A stretch of DNA of 64,000 nt, taken from positions 49,390 through 113,389 of the forward strand of contig NZ_JADWYO010000012.1 in assembly GCF_022414595.1 (NCBI RefSeq). Direction: 5' to 3'. The DNA is from Streptomyces sp. MUM 203J. Its GTDB lineage: Bacteria; Actinomycetota; Actinomycetes; Streptomycetales; Streptomycetaceae. The notes under the pieces were generated by a model. It did no database searches and was not told the DNA's origin. It saw only the letters and a program-made list of their open reading frames with translations. This document shows, in pieces, positions 52,070 to 59,945 of this stretch. Every line of letters starts with the position of its first letter. Position 1 is the first letter of the stretch. A program made the position numbers and the translations under genes.

Positions 52070-52899
52070 CGACGACCCGCCGCACGGCTCTCTGGCGGGT
52101 GCTCGTCCTCGCTCTCGCCTCCGTGTACTTCCTGGTGCCGATGGCCTCTTCGGTGGTCTTCACCGTCGATGTGCCGGGCCGGGGCCTCACCCTGGACGCG
52201 TACGCGAGGATCCTGACCACGGAGGGATTCGTCTCCAGCCTCCTGCTGTCCCTGGAGCTGGCCGCCGCCACCATCACCGTCGTGCTGCTGCTGATGGTGC
52301 CCGCCATGGTCGCGCTGCGGCTCGGCGCGCCCCGGCTGCGCCCGGTGGTGGAGGTGGTGTGCTCGATGCCGCTGGTCCTGCCGCCGATCGCGTTCGTCGC
52401 CGGGCTCGGCACGGTGCTCCGCTGGGGGCCCGACCACCTGGCCGCCACCCCCTTCTTCCAGACGTTCGTCGCGATCCAGAACCCCGAGTTCCCGTTCGTG
52501 CTGGTCCTCGCCTACACCGTGATGGCGCTGCCGTTCGTGTACCGGGCGCTGGACGCGGGGCTCCGGGCGGTCGACGTGCGGACTCTGACGGAGGCGGCAC
52601 GCAGTTGCGGCGCCTCCTGGCCCCGGGCGCTGGTCGGCGTGCTGCTGCCGAACCTTCGGACGGCTGTGCTCAACGCCTCCTTCCTGACACTGGCTCTGGT
52701 GCTCGGCGAGTTCACCGTCGCCCAGCTGCTGGGCTTCCGGCCGTTCGCCGTGTGGATCGTCAACATCTCCGGCTCGCAGGCCCAGATGTCCGTCGCCGTG
52801 TCCGTCATGAGCCTGCTCGTCACCTGGGCTCTGCTGCTGACGCTGGCCTTCCTCGGCGGGCGCCGCCCCGCGTCCCGTACCACCCCCAGGAGTGACTGA
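52057..52899 (+). CDS. ABC importer permease 2
   Basis: 280-aa membrane protein with six transmembrane segments. The EAA loop is LTEAARSCGASWPRALVGVLLPNL, typical of binding-protein-dependent importers. The first segment is VLVLALASVYFLVPMASSVVF, and VEVVCSMPLVLPPIAFVAGLG is a conserved periplasm-to-membrane segment. It pairs with permease 1 to form a heterodimeric channel. Its ATG lies within the last codons of permease 1. Confidence 0.9.
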   Translation: MAGLTTTRRTALWRVLVLALASVYFLVPMASSVVFTVDVPGRGLTLDAYARILTTEGFVSSLLLSLELAAATITVVLLLMVPAMVALRLGAPRLRPVVEVVCSMPLVLPPIAFVAGLGTVLRWGPDHLAATPFFQTFVAIQNPEFPFVLVLAYTVMALPFVYRALDAGLRAVDVRTLTEAARSCGASWPRALVGVLLPNLRTAVLNASFLTLALVLGEFTVAQLLGFRPFAVWIVNISGSQAQMSVAVSVMSLLVTWALLLTLAFLGGRRPASRTTPRSD

Positions 52900-52901
52900 C
52901 C

Positions 52902-54002
52902 GTGGCAGACACCATGGTGAACACCACCCCCGTGACGGCAGGCCCCTCAGGCCCCGCCTCCGTCGAGTTCCGCTCCCTGCGCCGGGACTTCGGCGGCACG
53001 GTCGCGCTCGACGGACTCGACCTGGCCGTGGAGCCCGGCGAGCTGCTCGCTCTGCTCGGCCCGTCCGGCTGCGGCAAGACCACCGCGTTGCGCATGCTGG
53101 CCGGGTTCGAGCACCCCGACTCCGGCGAAGTCCTCGTCGACGGCGAGGACATCACCCGCGTCCCCGCGCACCGCCGGGACGCGGGGATGGTCTTCCAGTC
53201 GTACAGCCTCTTCCCGCACCTGAACGCCCTCGACAACGTCGCCTTCGGGCTGCGGATGCGCGGCGAGCGCCCCGGACCGCGCCGGGCCCGCGCCGCCGAA
53301 CTGCTGGAGCTGGTCGGCCTGCCGCGGCAGGGCACCCGCTACCCGCACCAGCTCTCCGGCGGCCAGCAGCAGCGCGTCGCGCTCGCCCGCGCGCTGGCCC
53401 TGCGGCCCCGGGTGCTGCTGCTGGACGAGCCGTTGTCGGCGCTGGACGCGAAGGTCCGGCTCAGCCTGCGCGAGGAGATCCGGCGGCTCCAGCAGGAGCT
53501 GGGCATCACCACCCTGTTCGTCACGCACGACCAGGAGGAGGCGCTGTCCATGGCCGACCGTGTGGCGGTCATGAACAAGGGCCGGCTGGAGCAGTGCGCC
53601 GCGCCCGCCGAACTGTACGGACGCCCGGCGACCGCCTTCGTGGCGGAGTTCGTCGGCACGATGAGCCGCATCCCGGGGCGGCTCACGACAGACCGGCCGG
53701 GGACGGTGGAGGTGCTGGGCCGCCGGCTGCACGTCGACGGGGACGCGCCCGCCGGGCCCGAGGTCGACGCACTGGTGCGCCCCGAAGCCGTGCAGGTGGA
53801 GGCCGACCCTTCCGGTGAGGCGCGGGTCCTGGCCACCGCCTTCCTGGGCGCCGTGACCCGGGTGACCCTGAAGTGCGCGGACGGCGGCACGGTCGTGAAG
53901 GCGGACGTCCCCACACACGAGGCCGCCGCGCTCGGCCCGGGGGCGGCGGTGACGGTGTCGCTGCCCGACCGCCCGGTCCTGGTCGCACCCCGCGTTCCGT
54001 AA
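52902..54002 (+). CDS. ABC importer ATP-binding protein
   Basis: 366 aa, a PotA/FbpC/PhnT-type ATPase. Walker A GPSGCGKTTALRMLAGFEHP, Q-loop VFQSYSLFPHLNALDNV, signature LSGGQQQRVALARALAL, Walker B VLLLDEPLSALDAKV and H-loop FVTHDQEEALSMADRV. A TOBE domain occupies residues 275-366 and may bind regulatory ligand. A GTG start with AGGAG follows permease 2 by 2 bases. The four transporter parts are complete. The fusion hydrolase follows 44 bases downstream. Confidence 0.94.
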   Translation: MADTMVNTTPVTAGPSGPASVEFRSLRRDFGGTVALDGLDLAVEPGELLALLGPSGCGKTTALRMLAGFEHPDSGEVLVDGEDITRVPAHRRDAGMVFQSYSLFPHLNALDNVAFGLRMRGERPGPRRARAAELLELVGLPRQGTRYPHQLSGGQQQRVALARALALRPRVLLLDEPLSALDAKVRLSLREEIRRLQQELGITTLFVTHDQEEALSMADRVAVMNKGRLEQCAAPAELYGRPATAFVAEFVGTMSRIPGRLTTDRPGTVEVLGRRLHVDGDAPAGPEVDALVRPEAVQVEADPSGEARVLATAFLGAVTRVTLKCADGGTVVKADVPTHEAAALGPGAAVTVSLPDRPVLVAPRVP

Positions 54003-54046
54003 CCCGCAGGCCGACGGGTCCTGTGGACCCGCCAAGAGGAGGCAAC

Positions 54047-55582
54047 GTGCCCGAACCCACCTTGCAGGCCGTCCTGTTCGACATGGACGGCACGCTCGTC
54101 GACACCGAGACCCTGTGGTGGCAGGCCGTCGAGTACGTCGCGTCGACGCTCGCGTACGAGATCGGTGACGCCGACCTGCCGGAGGTGCTGGGCCGCCCGG
54201 TCGAGCACACCGCGGCGCACCTGTGGCGGATGACCGGCGGGGACGGGGAGGGCGTGCGGCGGGACGAGGTCGCGGCGGCCCTGGAAAGGGAGTTCACGGA
54301 CCGGGTGCGGGACCGGGTCGTGCCCCGGCCGGGGGCGCTGGAGCTGCTGGCCTCGCTGGCGGCGGCCGGGGTGCCGACGGCACTGGTCACGGCCTCGCCG
54401 CGGTCGGTCGTGGACGCTGTGCTGGCCGCGCTGGGCGAGGCGGTCGGCTTCGCCGTCACGGTCACGGCCGACGACACCGAGCGCACCAAGCCCGCGCCGG
54501 ACCCGTACCTCGCCGCCGCGCGTGCGCTGGGCGTGACGCCCGGGGCGTGCGTGGCGGTGGAGGACACGCCCACGGGTGTCGCCTCCGCCGAGGCGGCGGG
54601 CTGCAGGGTGCTGGCCGTTCCGTCCATGGCGCCGATCGGCCCGGCGGCGGGGCGGACGGTGCGGGACAGCCTGGAGGGGGTGGACGTGCCGTTCCTGCGG
54701 TCGCTGGCCGGTGGGTCACGCAGGCTGCGGGTGATGAGCTGGAACCTGTGGCACGGCGGGAGGTACGTCGACGACGCGCGCGCCAAGCAGGTCAAGGCCC
54801 TGCTGGCGGCGGACGTCGACGTGGTGGGCCTCCAGGAGACCGACGCGGTCGCGGCGCGCGAGCTGGCGGAGGCGCTGGGCTGGGAGCACCACCAGGCCGG
54901 TACGGGTCTCGCGGTGCTCAGCCGTCACCCGGTCGTCGCGCGGGCGGAGGCGCCGGGGCTCGGGTTCTACGGCGGGCTCGGCGTGCGGGTGCGGCTGGAG
55001 GAGGGGCGGGAGGTGTCGGTGTGGACCGCGCACCTCGACCACACGCCGTACGGCCCGTACGAGGCGTGCTTCGACCGGTTGCCCGTGCCGGAACTGCTGG
55101 ACCACGAGGAGGCTTCGGGGCGGCTCGGCCGGATGCGGGGCGTCCTGGCGGCGATGGGCGAGGACCTGGCGGCGGCGCAGGACGGGGCGCCGGTCGTCCT
55201 GACGGGCGACCTCAACGTGCCGTCGCACCTGGACTGGACGCCCGACACGGCGCCGCTGCACGGTGGTCACGGCCCGGTGCCCTGGCCGGTCACGCGGCTG
55301 GCGGAGGAGGCGGGGCTGCTCGACTCGTACCGGGTGGCCCACCCGGACCCGCGCCGGGCGCCGGGCTTCACCTGGTCGCCGGTGCACGACGAGCACGAGG
55401 ACGGTTCGGGCCGCCCCGAGCCCCAGGACCGCATCGACTACGTGCTGTACGCGGGCGCGCGGCTGCGGGTCCTCGGCTCGGAGACGTACGCGGCCGGAGA
55501 CGTCCGGCCGTGGCCGCGGGTGAAGACGAACGACTGGCCGTCGGACCACGCGGCGGTGATCACGACGTTCACCCTGCGGTAG
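54047..55582 (+). CDS. Fusion of HAD phosphatase and EEP phosphodiesterase domains
   Basis: 511-aa cytosolic two-domain enzyme. Residues 1-220: HAD subfamily IA with VLFDMDGTLVDTE (nucleophile and acid Asp), a small helical cap, TALVTASPRS, ERTKPAPDPYLAAA (motif III Lys) and VAVEDTPTGVASAEAAGC. All four HAD motifs are intact, and DMDGT excludes phosphonatase (DWAGT). Residues 226-511: endonuclease/exonuclease/phosphatase domain with VMSWNLWHGG, VGLQETD (metal Glu), HLDHTPYG, VLTGDLNVPSHLDW, RIDYVLYA and SDHAAVITTF, all catalytic residues present. GTG with AGAGGAGG. Last gene of the importer operon. I infer a phosphodiester is imported, cut by EEP, then dephosphorylated by HAD. Confidence 0.9.
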   Translation: MPEPTLQAVLFDMDGTLVDTETLWWQAVEYVASTLAYEIGDADLPEVLGRPVEHTAAHLWRMTGGDGEGVRRDEVAAALEREFTDRVRDRVVPRPGALELLASLAAAGVPTALVTASPRSVVDAVLAALGEAVGFAVTVTADDTERTKPAPDPYLAAARALGVTPGACVAVEDTPTGVASAEAAGCRVLAVPSMAPIGPAAGRTVRDSLEGVDVPFLRSLAGGSRRLRVMSWNLWHGGRYVDDARAKQVKALLAADVDVVGLQETDAVAARELAEALGWEHHQAGTGLAVLSRHPVVARAEAPGLGFYGGLGVRVRLEEGREVSVWTAHLDHTPYGPYEACFDRLPVPELLDHEEASGRLGRMRGVLAAMGEDLAAAQDGAPVVLTGDLNVPSHLDWTPDTAPLHGGHGPVPWPVTRLAEEAGLLDSYRVAHPDPRRAPGFTWSPVHDEHEDGSGRPEPQDRIDYVLYAGARLRVLGSETYAAGDVRPWPRVKTNDWPSDHAAVITTFTLR

Positions 55583-55588
55583 GCGGCG

Positions 55589-55608
55589 GACGGGCCGCGC
55601 GGCCCGTC
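55589..55608. terminator. Terminator after the importer operon
   Basis: A 20-bp perfect palindrome (GACGGGCCGC / GCGGCCCGTC), 6 bases after the fusion-hydrolase stop, also positioned for the convergent TetR gene. Confidence 0.65.
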
Positions 55609-55766
55609 GCGGGACCGGCCCCGGTGACGAGGCCCGCACCGACGGGCCGCCGGGTGCGGGGCGGGCACGGCTCGCACCCGGCCGGGTTCCGCTCCCCGGG
55701 CCCGTTCGCCGTCCGGCACTCCCGCCCGTGCGGCCACCGGCACAGGCGCGCCGGGCGTCGCGGCGC

Positions 55767-56345
55767 TCACCCCGCGGTTCGCGCCAGCAGCCGCCGCAGC
55801 ACCGCCTCGATCTCCGGCCCGCCCGGCGTCGCCCCCGTGACGAGCGCCTGCACCATCAGGCCGTCCACCCCGGCGCAGAACGCCGTCACCACCCCCGGTG
55901 CGTCGCCGACGCACCCCCGGGCCAGCGCCGCGAGGTCGTCCACGCAGCGCGCCGCCACGGGCCGCAGGGCCGGGCGGCGGGCGGCGAGCAGGTACAGCTC
56001 GTACTCGGCTGCGACCAACGGCCTCCGCTCCTCGGCCAGTTCATCTGCCAGGGCAGCCGCCAGGGCGGCGACCGGGTCCGGCGCGGCGGCGGCCTCGCGC
56101 AGCAGCGCCGAGTACGCGTCGGCCGCCCACACGAGCGCGGCGACGAGCAGGTCGTCGACGCTGCCGAAGTAGTACGCGGCCGAGGAGGCGGGCAGCCCCG
56201 CCTCCTTGGCGACCGACCGGTGCGTCACCCCGGCCACCCCGTCCCGCGCGACGACCCGCAGCGCGGCCTCCAGCAGCGCCCGCCGCCGGGCCTCACCCTT
56301 GCGCAGCCGCCCGTCCGTCACGACGGGGGGTGATCCGGGGGTCAA
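55767..56345 (-). CDS. TetR-family regulator
   Basis: 192-aa regulator with an N-terminal helix-turn-helix (residues 13-60: RRRALLEAALRVVARDGVAGVTHRSVAKEAGLPASSAAYYFGS in consecutive parts, the YYF being typical) and a helical ligand-binding domain. The likely start is a TTG at 56345 that overlaps the efflux gene stop as TTGA and has GGGGAGCGCCCA before it; a GTG at 56321 is possible. Coupling to the SMR efflux gene suggests it represses that gene in response to a transported cation. Confidence 0.88.
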   Translation of the reverse strand: MTPGSPPVVTDGRLRKGEARRRALLEAALRVVARDGVAGVTHRSVAKEAGLPASSAAYYFGSVDDLLVAALVWAADAYSALLREAAAAPDPVAALAAALADELAEERRPLVAAEYELYLLAARRPALRPVAARCVDDLAALARGCVGDAPGVVTAFCAGVDGLMVQALVTGATPGGPEIEAVLRRLLARTAG

Positions 56346-56665
56346 TGGGCGCTCCCCGTCTCCAGTACGAACACCCCGGCGGCGACCAGCGCGATCCCCC
56401 CGACCTGCGCCCACGACAGCCGGTCACCGAACAGCGCCGCCCCCAGCACGGCCACCAGCGTCACCCCGACCCCCGACCAGATCCCGTACGCCACGCCCAG
56501 CGGCAGCCCCCGCCCCAGCACCTTCGACAACAGGTAGAAGGACAGCGCGTACCCGGCCACGACCAGCAGCGACGGGCCGATCCGGCTGAAGCCGTCCGCC
56601 CAGCGCAGCGCCAGCGTCGCGCTCACCTCCGCGGTGATCGCCCCCGCCAACAGCACCCACACCAT
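56342..56665 (-). CDS. Small multidrug resistance (SMR) efflux protein
   Basis: 107-aa four-helix membrane protein of the EmrE/SugE type. Helix 1 is VWVLLAGAITAEVSATLALRWADGF with the essential Glu at position 13. GVAYGIWSGVGVTLVAVLGAALFGDRLSWAQVGGIALV contains the conserved GxAYxxWxGxG and FGE/D motifs. Homodimers exchange protons for lipophilic cations such as quaternary ammonium compounds, or guanidinium in the Gdx subgroup; which subgroup is unclear. The ATG at 56665 has GGGAGCG. Coupled to the TetR gene. Confidence 0.92.
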   Translation of the reverse strand: MVWVLLAGAITAEVSATLALRWADGFSRIGPSLLVVAGYALSFYLLSKVLGRGLPLGVAYGIWSGVGVTLVAVLGAALFGDRLSWAQVGGIALVAAGVFVLETGSAH

Positions 56666-56902
56666 GCCACGCTCCCGACGGCACCCGAACGACGAGACCA
56701 GAAACTGGAACATCAGTTCAGGATTCTCCTCCGAGCGCCGGGCACGGGTCAAGACGGGGCCGGCCGCACCCCGCACACGGCCTCCGCAGGGCCGGCTCAC
56801 TCGCTCGGGTGAATACACCCAATTGGACTGGCAATGGGGCCGGTTGGGCATCCTATGGTTGCCGGGACATATTCCGAGGGCATGTGACCGGACAGGAGCC
56901 AC

Positions 56903-57823
56903 ATGGTCAACTCACCTCATGAAGCCATGCACCGCATCTTCCAGGAGCACCCGGGGCTCTTCTCCAAGGTCTCCAAGGTGCTCGGCGTCGATCTTCCTCA
57001 GCCCACCTCCGTCTCGGTCATGCCCACCGACCTGACCGAGACCCGGCCCGTCGAACGCCGCGTGGACACCCTGCTGCGCTTCGAGACCGGGAAGGGCGAA
57101 GCCTTTCTCGTCGCGATCGAGGCCCAGGGCAGGAAGGACCCGGCGAAGCCCGGAAGCTGGGCCTACTACTGCACGCACGTGCACGAGAAGTACGGGCTGT
57201 TCCCGCTCCTGCTGGTCGTCTGCCAGGACCGGGCCACGGCGGAGTGGGCGGCGGAGCCCTTTCACTTCGGGCACGGCGCCTGGACGACGTACAGCCTGTA
57301 CCCGCTGGTGGCCGGGCCGCACAACATGCCCGTGATCACCGACCCCGTCGAAGCCGCCGACGACCTGGCCCTGGCCACGCTTTCCGCGATCACGCACGTG
57401 TCCGACCCGGAGGTCGGTGTGATACTGAAGGCACTGTCCACCGCGCTGCGGAACCAGCCGCAGAACGTCGTCAACCCCGTTGTCGAATTCGTCGCACAGG
57501 GCCTGGGCAAGCACCCGGCCAAGCACATCTGGAGGAACCTGGTGGCCGTGGACCTTTCCTTCTACACCTCGGACATCTCCGAAGAGATCCGCGAACAGGG
57601 ACGCGAGCAGGGCCTGGAGCAGGGCCTGGAGCAGGGCCTTGAACAGGGTGAAGCCAAACGCGCCGCCGAGGACGTCCTGTTCGTTCTCGAACAGCGGGGC
57701 ATCACGGTCCCCGACGGCATCCGCGAACGCATCACCCGCAGCGCCGACCCGGAGATCACGCGCACCTGGCTCGCCCGCGCCCTCACCGCCGCCACCGCCG
57801 AAGAGATCTTCACCGACCGGTAG
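56903..57823 (+). CDS. Rpn-type PD-(D/E)XK nuclease (recombination-promoting/transposase-like)
   Basis: 306-aa protein of the family labelled Rpn recombination-promoting nuclease or putative transposase, common in many copies in streptomycetes. The nuclease core is RRVDTLLRFETGKGEAFLVAIEAQGRKD: Asp, then E-x-Q as the PD-(D/E)XK signature, followed by WAYYCTHVHEKYG. The C-terminal region includes the in-frame repeat EQGLEQGLEQGLEQG and ends with helices. Good ribosome-binding site GGACAGGAGCCAC. No terminal repeats or partner genes of a mobile element were seen, so it is a solitary gene. Confidence 0.85.
   Translation: MVNSPHEAMHRIFQEHPGLFSKVSKVLGVDLPQPTSVSVMPTDLTETRPVERRVDTLLRFETGKGEAFLVAIEAQGRKDPAKPGSWAYYCTHVHEKYGLFPLLLVVCQDRATAEWAAEPFHFGHGAWTTYSLYPLVAGPHNMPVITDPVEAADDLALATLSAITHVSDPEVGVILKALSTALRNQPQNVVNPVVEFVAQGLGKHPAKHIWRNLVAVDLSFYTSDISEEIREQGREQGLEQGLEQGLEQGEAKRAAEDVLFVLEQRGITVPDGIRERITRSADPEITRTWLARALTAATAEEIFTDR
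57592..57653 (+). repeat. In-frame 12-bp tandem repeats in the Rpn gene
   Basis: Five units of about 12 bp (consensus GAGCAGGGCCTG) encode repeated EQGL. Slight changes among units show it is not brand new, but such tracts expand and contract easily. The repeat number sits in a helical linker between the nuclease core and the C-terminal domain. Confidence 0.75.
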
Positions 57824-57834
57824 CCACGGCACCG

Positions 57835-57859
57835 CCCGGCCCTCAGCAGAGAGCCGGGC
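57835..57859. terminator. Hairpin between convergent genes
   Basis: GCCCGGC and GCCGGGC arms with extra CTC/GAG pairing around AGCAGA, between the Rpn gene and the class IV aminotransferase gene. A two-base bulge makes it weaker than the others. Confidence 0.45.
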
Positions 57860-57862
57860 CCC

Positions 57863-58645
57863 TCACAGCTCATCCCCCGGCAGGGCGAGGTAGCGGGCCC
57901 GCAGGGCGGCCGTCACGGGATGGCCGGGGTCCAGGGCCGTGTCGTCGAGCGCCGCGATCGCGCGGACACCGACGTTCGCGTTCGTGGCGAAGGCGGCCCG
58001 CATGCCGGGCGCCTCGGCCAGGGTGACCGGCTCCGTGGTGTGGGCGTGCGCCTGCTGCAGCAGGGCCATCGTGACGCCGGGCAGCACGTCGGCCCGGGGC
58101 CAGACGACGGTGCCGTCCGCCCGTACGAAACCCACGTTCCACGTACCGCCCTCCGAGACGTGCCCGTCCGGGCCGTGGAACAGCGCGTCGTCGTAGCCGT
58201 CGAGCTGCGCGGCCCGCCGGGCGTGCAGGGCGCCGAACAGGCCCAGGTGCTTGACTGCGGGCAGGTCACGTACGTACGGGACCGTCTTCACCCGCAGCGG
58301 CGGCAGCGGCAGCGCGCCCACGGGCCTGCGGGTCACCAGGACGTGCGGCGTGGCGGGCGCGGCCGGGCGTCCGATGTCCAGGTCCGGGTCGAAGACGCTG
58401 ACCCGGACGACCGCGCGGGAGCCGCCGCCCGGCCCGGCCACGGCCCGCCTGGCGTACGCGCGGACGCGGTCCGTGTCGAGTTCGGCGCCGAACACCGCCC
58501 GGCAGTCCCGCGCGAGCCGCGCGAGGTGCAGCCCGAGGCCCCGTACCCGCCCGTCGTCGACGCGCAGGGTCGTGAAGTGCCCGTAGTTGGTCAGGGCCAT
58601 GGCCCTGAGCGCCTCCCTCTCCACAGGCCGCCCGTTCAGTTCCAT
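57863..58645 (-). CDS. Class IV PLP aminotransferase (branched-chain/4-amino-4-deoxychorismate lyase type)
   Basis: 260-aa fold-type IV PLP enzyme. The N-terminal domain has GHFTTLRVDDGRVRGLGLHLARLARDC. The Schiff-base Lys is in LPAVKHLGLFGALHARRAAQ, and DDALFHGPDGHVSEGGTWNVGFVR contains the PLP-binding Glu. TNANVGVRAIAALDDTALD closes the active site. This type includes aminodeoxychorismate lyase and D-amino acid aminotransferases; the identity cannot be fixed. The start is the ATG at 58645 or a GTG just before it. It is a single-gene unit. Confidence 0.88.
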   Translation of the reverse strand: MELNGRPVEREALRAMALTNYGHFTTLRVDDGRVRGLGLHLARLARDCRAVFGAELDTDRVRAYARRAVAGPGGGSRAVVRVSVFDPDLDIGRPAAPATPHVLVTRRPVGALPLPPLRVKTVPYVRDLPAVKHLGLFGALHARRAAQLDGYDDALFHGPDGHVSEGGTWNVGFVRADGTVVWPRADVLPGVTMALLQQAHAHTTEPVTLAEAPGMRAAFATNANVGVRAIAALDDTALDPGHPVTAALRARYLALPGDEL

Positions 58646-59065
58646 CACGGGGACAGTGTGGCAGCGGCACGAGGCGAGCCCGACGGCACCGGTCGCCCCA
58701 TAGGGGTGACGCCGGACCGGGAGGCGCGGTCAGGCCTCCCTGCGGGGCCGAGCCGCCGAGGGAAGAACCGTCGAGCACCGGCACCGGCGGGACGGACACC
58801 CCCGGAGAGGCGACCGCCGAACCGGCCGCTCCCGCCGCACGCCCCGCCGCACGCCCCGCCGGACCCACCGCGGGCTCCGGGCGGACGCGTCCCTGTCCGC
58901 CGTCCTCGCCGGTCTCGTCGCCGCCGTCGCCGGGGCCGCCCTGTTCGGGGCGCCGACGGGCGGGCAGAGCGGGGCGGTCCGGGAGGAGCGGGGCCGCACG
59001 CTGTCCCGACGGGCCTTCCGTGGCGGACGGGGCTTCGGCCGACCGGGCGGGGGCGTGCGAGCGGG
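58646..59065. other. 420-base region without a convincing gene
   Basis: It lies between the class IV aminotransferase start and the sigma factor stop. A plus-strand stretch around 58880-58960 translates as a hydrophobic segment (LSAVLAGLVAAVAGAALFGAP), which could be a relic of a membrane protein, perhaps an anti-sigma factor, but no start, ribosome-binding site or intact frame supports it. Short repeats of gccgcacgcccc are present near 58837-58862. Confidence 0.4.
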
Positions 59066-59719
59066 TCAGCGAGACGGCCCCATCAGCCGACGCAGGACGA
59101 TCATGGCCCTGCGGATGTGACTCTTCACGGTGCCGAGCGGAAGGCCGGTTCGCTCCGCGATCTGTCTCTGCGTCATGTCACCGTAGACGGCCATGGCCAG
59201 CAGCCGCCGTTGCACGGGGGAGAGGCACCGGAGGTTCTGGGCGACGAGCACCCGGTCGAGGGCCACGTCGCTCTCGTCACCACTGTGCTGCCGCACGGCT
59301 TCGCCGTTCCGTTCGGCGACGGCGCGCACCGTGTCCGCTCTGCGGGTGCGAGCGGCGAGGGCGTCGACTATGGCATGGCGAGTGATGCCGACGATCCAGC
59401 CGGCCAGGGCGCCCCGCTCCGGGCGGAAGCCCGCCCGTCCCCGCCAGGCGGCCAGGAACACCTGCTGGGTGACGTCCTCCGCGTCCTGCGGGTTTCCCAG
59501 GGAGCGCCGGGCCATGGTGTAGACCAGGGGCGACCAGCGCTGGTAGGCGAGGGCCAGGGCGTCCTCGTCGCCCGCGGTGAATCGTGCCGCGAGGGCGGCG
59601 TCGAGCCGGGGATCGGCCCGGCGGGGGACGCGTGTCCCCTCGTCGGCCGGCGACCGGTCGGGCAGCCCGAGGCGCTCTCCTCGACCGATGCTCGGAGATG
59701 TCGTGCGAAGGGCCGTCAT
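59066..59719 (-). CDS. ECF RNA polymerase sigma factor
   Basis: 217-aa ECF sigma factor. Region 2 (about residues 55-120) has YQRWSPLVYTMARRSLGNPQDAEDVTQQVFLAAWRG, and region 4 (about 160-210) has LSPVQRRLLAMAVYGDMTQRQIAERTGLPLGTVKSHIRRA. It resembles the SigK-like group. An N-terminal extension of about 45 residues is unusual. ATG at 59719 has GAGGAGCGCC. No anti-sigma gene is adjacent, unlike most of this group. It is divergent from the DUF4397-sortase pair, which may be its target. Confidence 0.92.
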   Translation of the reverse strand: MTALRTTSPSIGRGERLGLPDRSPADEGTRVPRRADPRLDAALAARFTAGDEDALALAYQRWSPLVYTMARRSLGNPQDAEDVTQQVFLAAWRGRAGFRPERGALAGWIVGITRHAIVDALAARTRRADTVRAVAERNGEAVRQHSGDESDVALDRVLVAQNLRCLSPVQRRLLAMAVYGDMTQRQIAERTGLPLGTVKSHIRRAMIVLRRLMGPSR

Positions 59720-59945
59720 GGCGCGCTCCTCAGTCCGACGCGACCTCGTCCCTGGCGAAGATCCGCCGATGCGGCACGGCATTCAATTCGCATCGATTGT
59801 GCATTGGTCCGGCGCACCCTGCCCCGAGGCCCGGAGAGCGTCGCGAACCCGCTTCCCGAAAGGACTGCATCCCTTCGGCCGTCCGGCGGTGAAGAACAGG
59901 TACGCGCTCTCACCCAGAGCGCGTCCCCCGAAAGGACACGGAACG

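Noticed and set aside
54047..54710. HAD domain as phosphonoacetaldehyde hydrolase
   Set aside because: The nucleophile motif is DMDGT, not the DWAGT with cap Lys of phosphonatase.
57592..57653. Short tandem repeats as a possible CRISPR array
   Set aside because: Repeats are 12 bp, in frame and without unique spacers; no cas genes in the window.
56903..57823. Rpn gene as an insertion sequence
   Set aside because: No inverted terminal repeats or target duplications seen at its borders; the family name transposase is not evidence of a mobile element.
58837..58962. Hydrophobic plus-strand stretch as an anti-sigma factor gene
   Set aside because: No start codon with ribosome-binding site and no full-length frame; kept only as a note on the gap.
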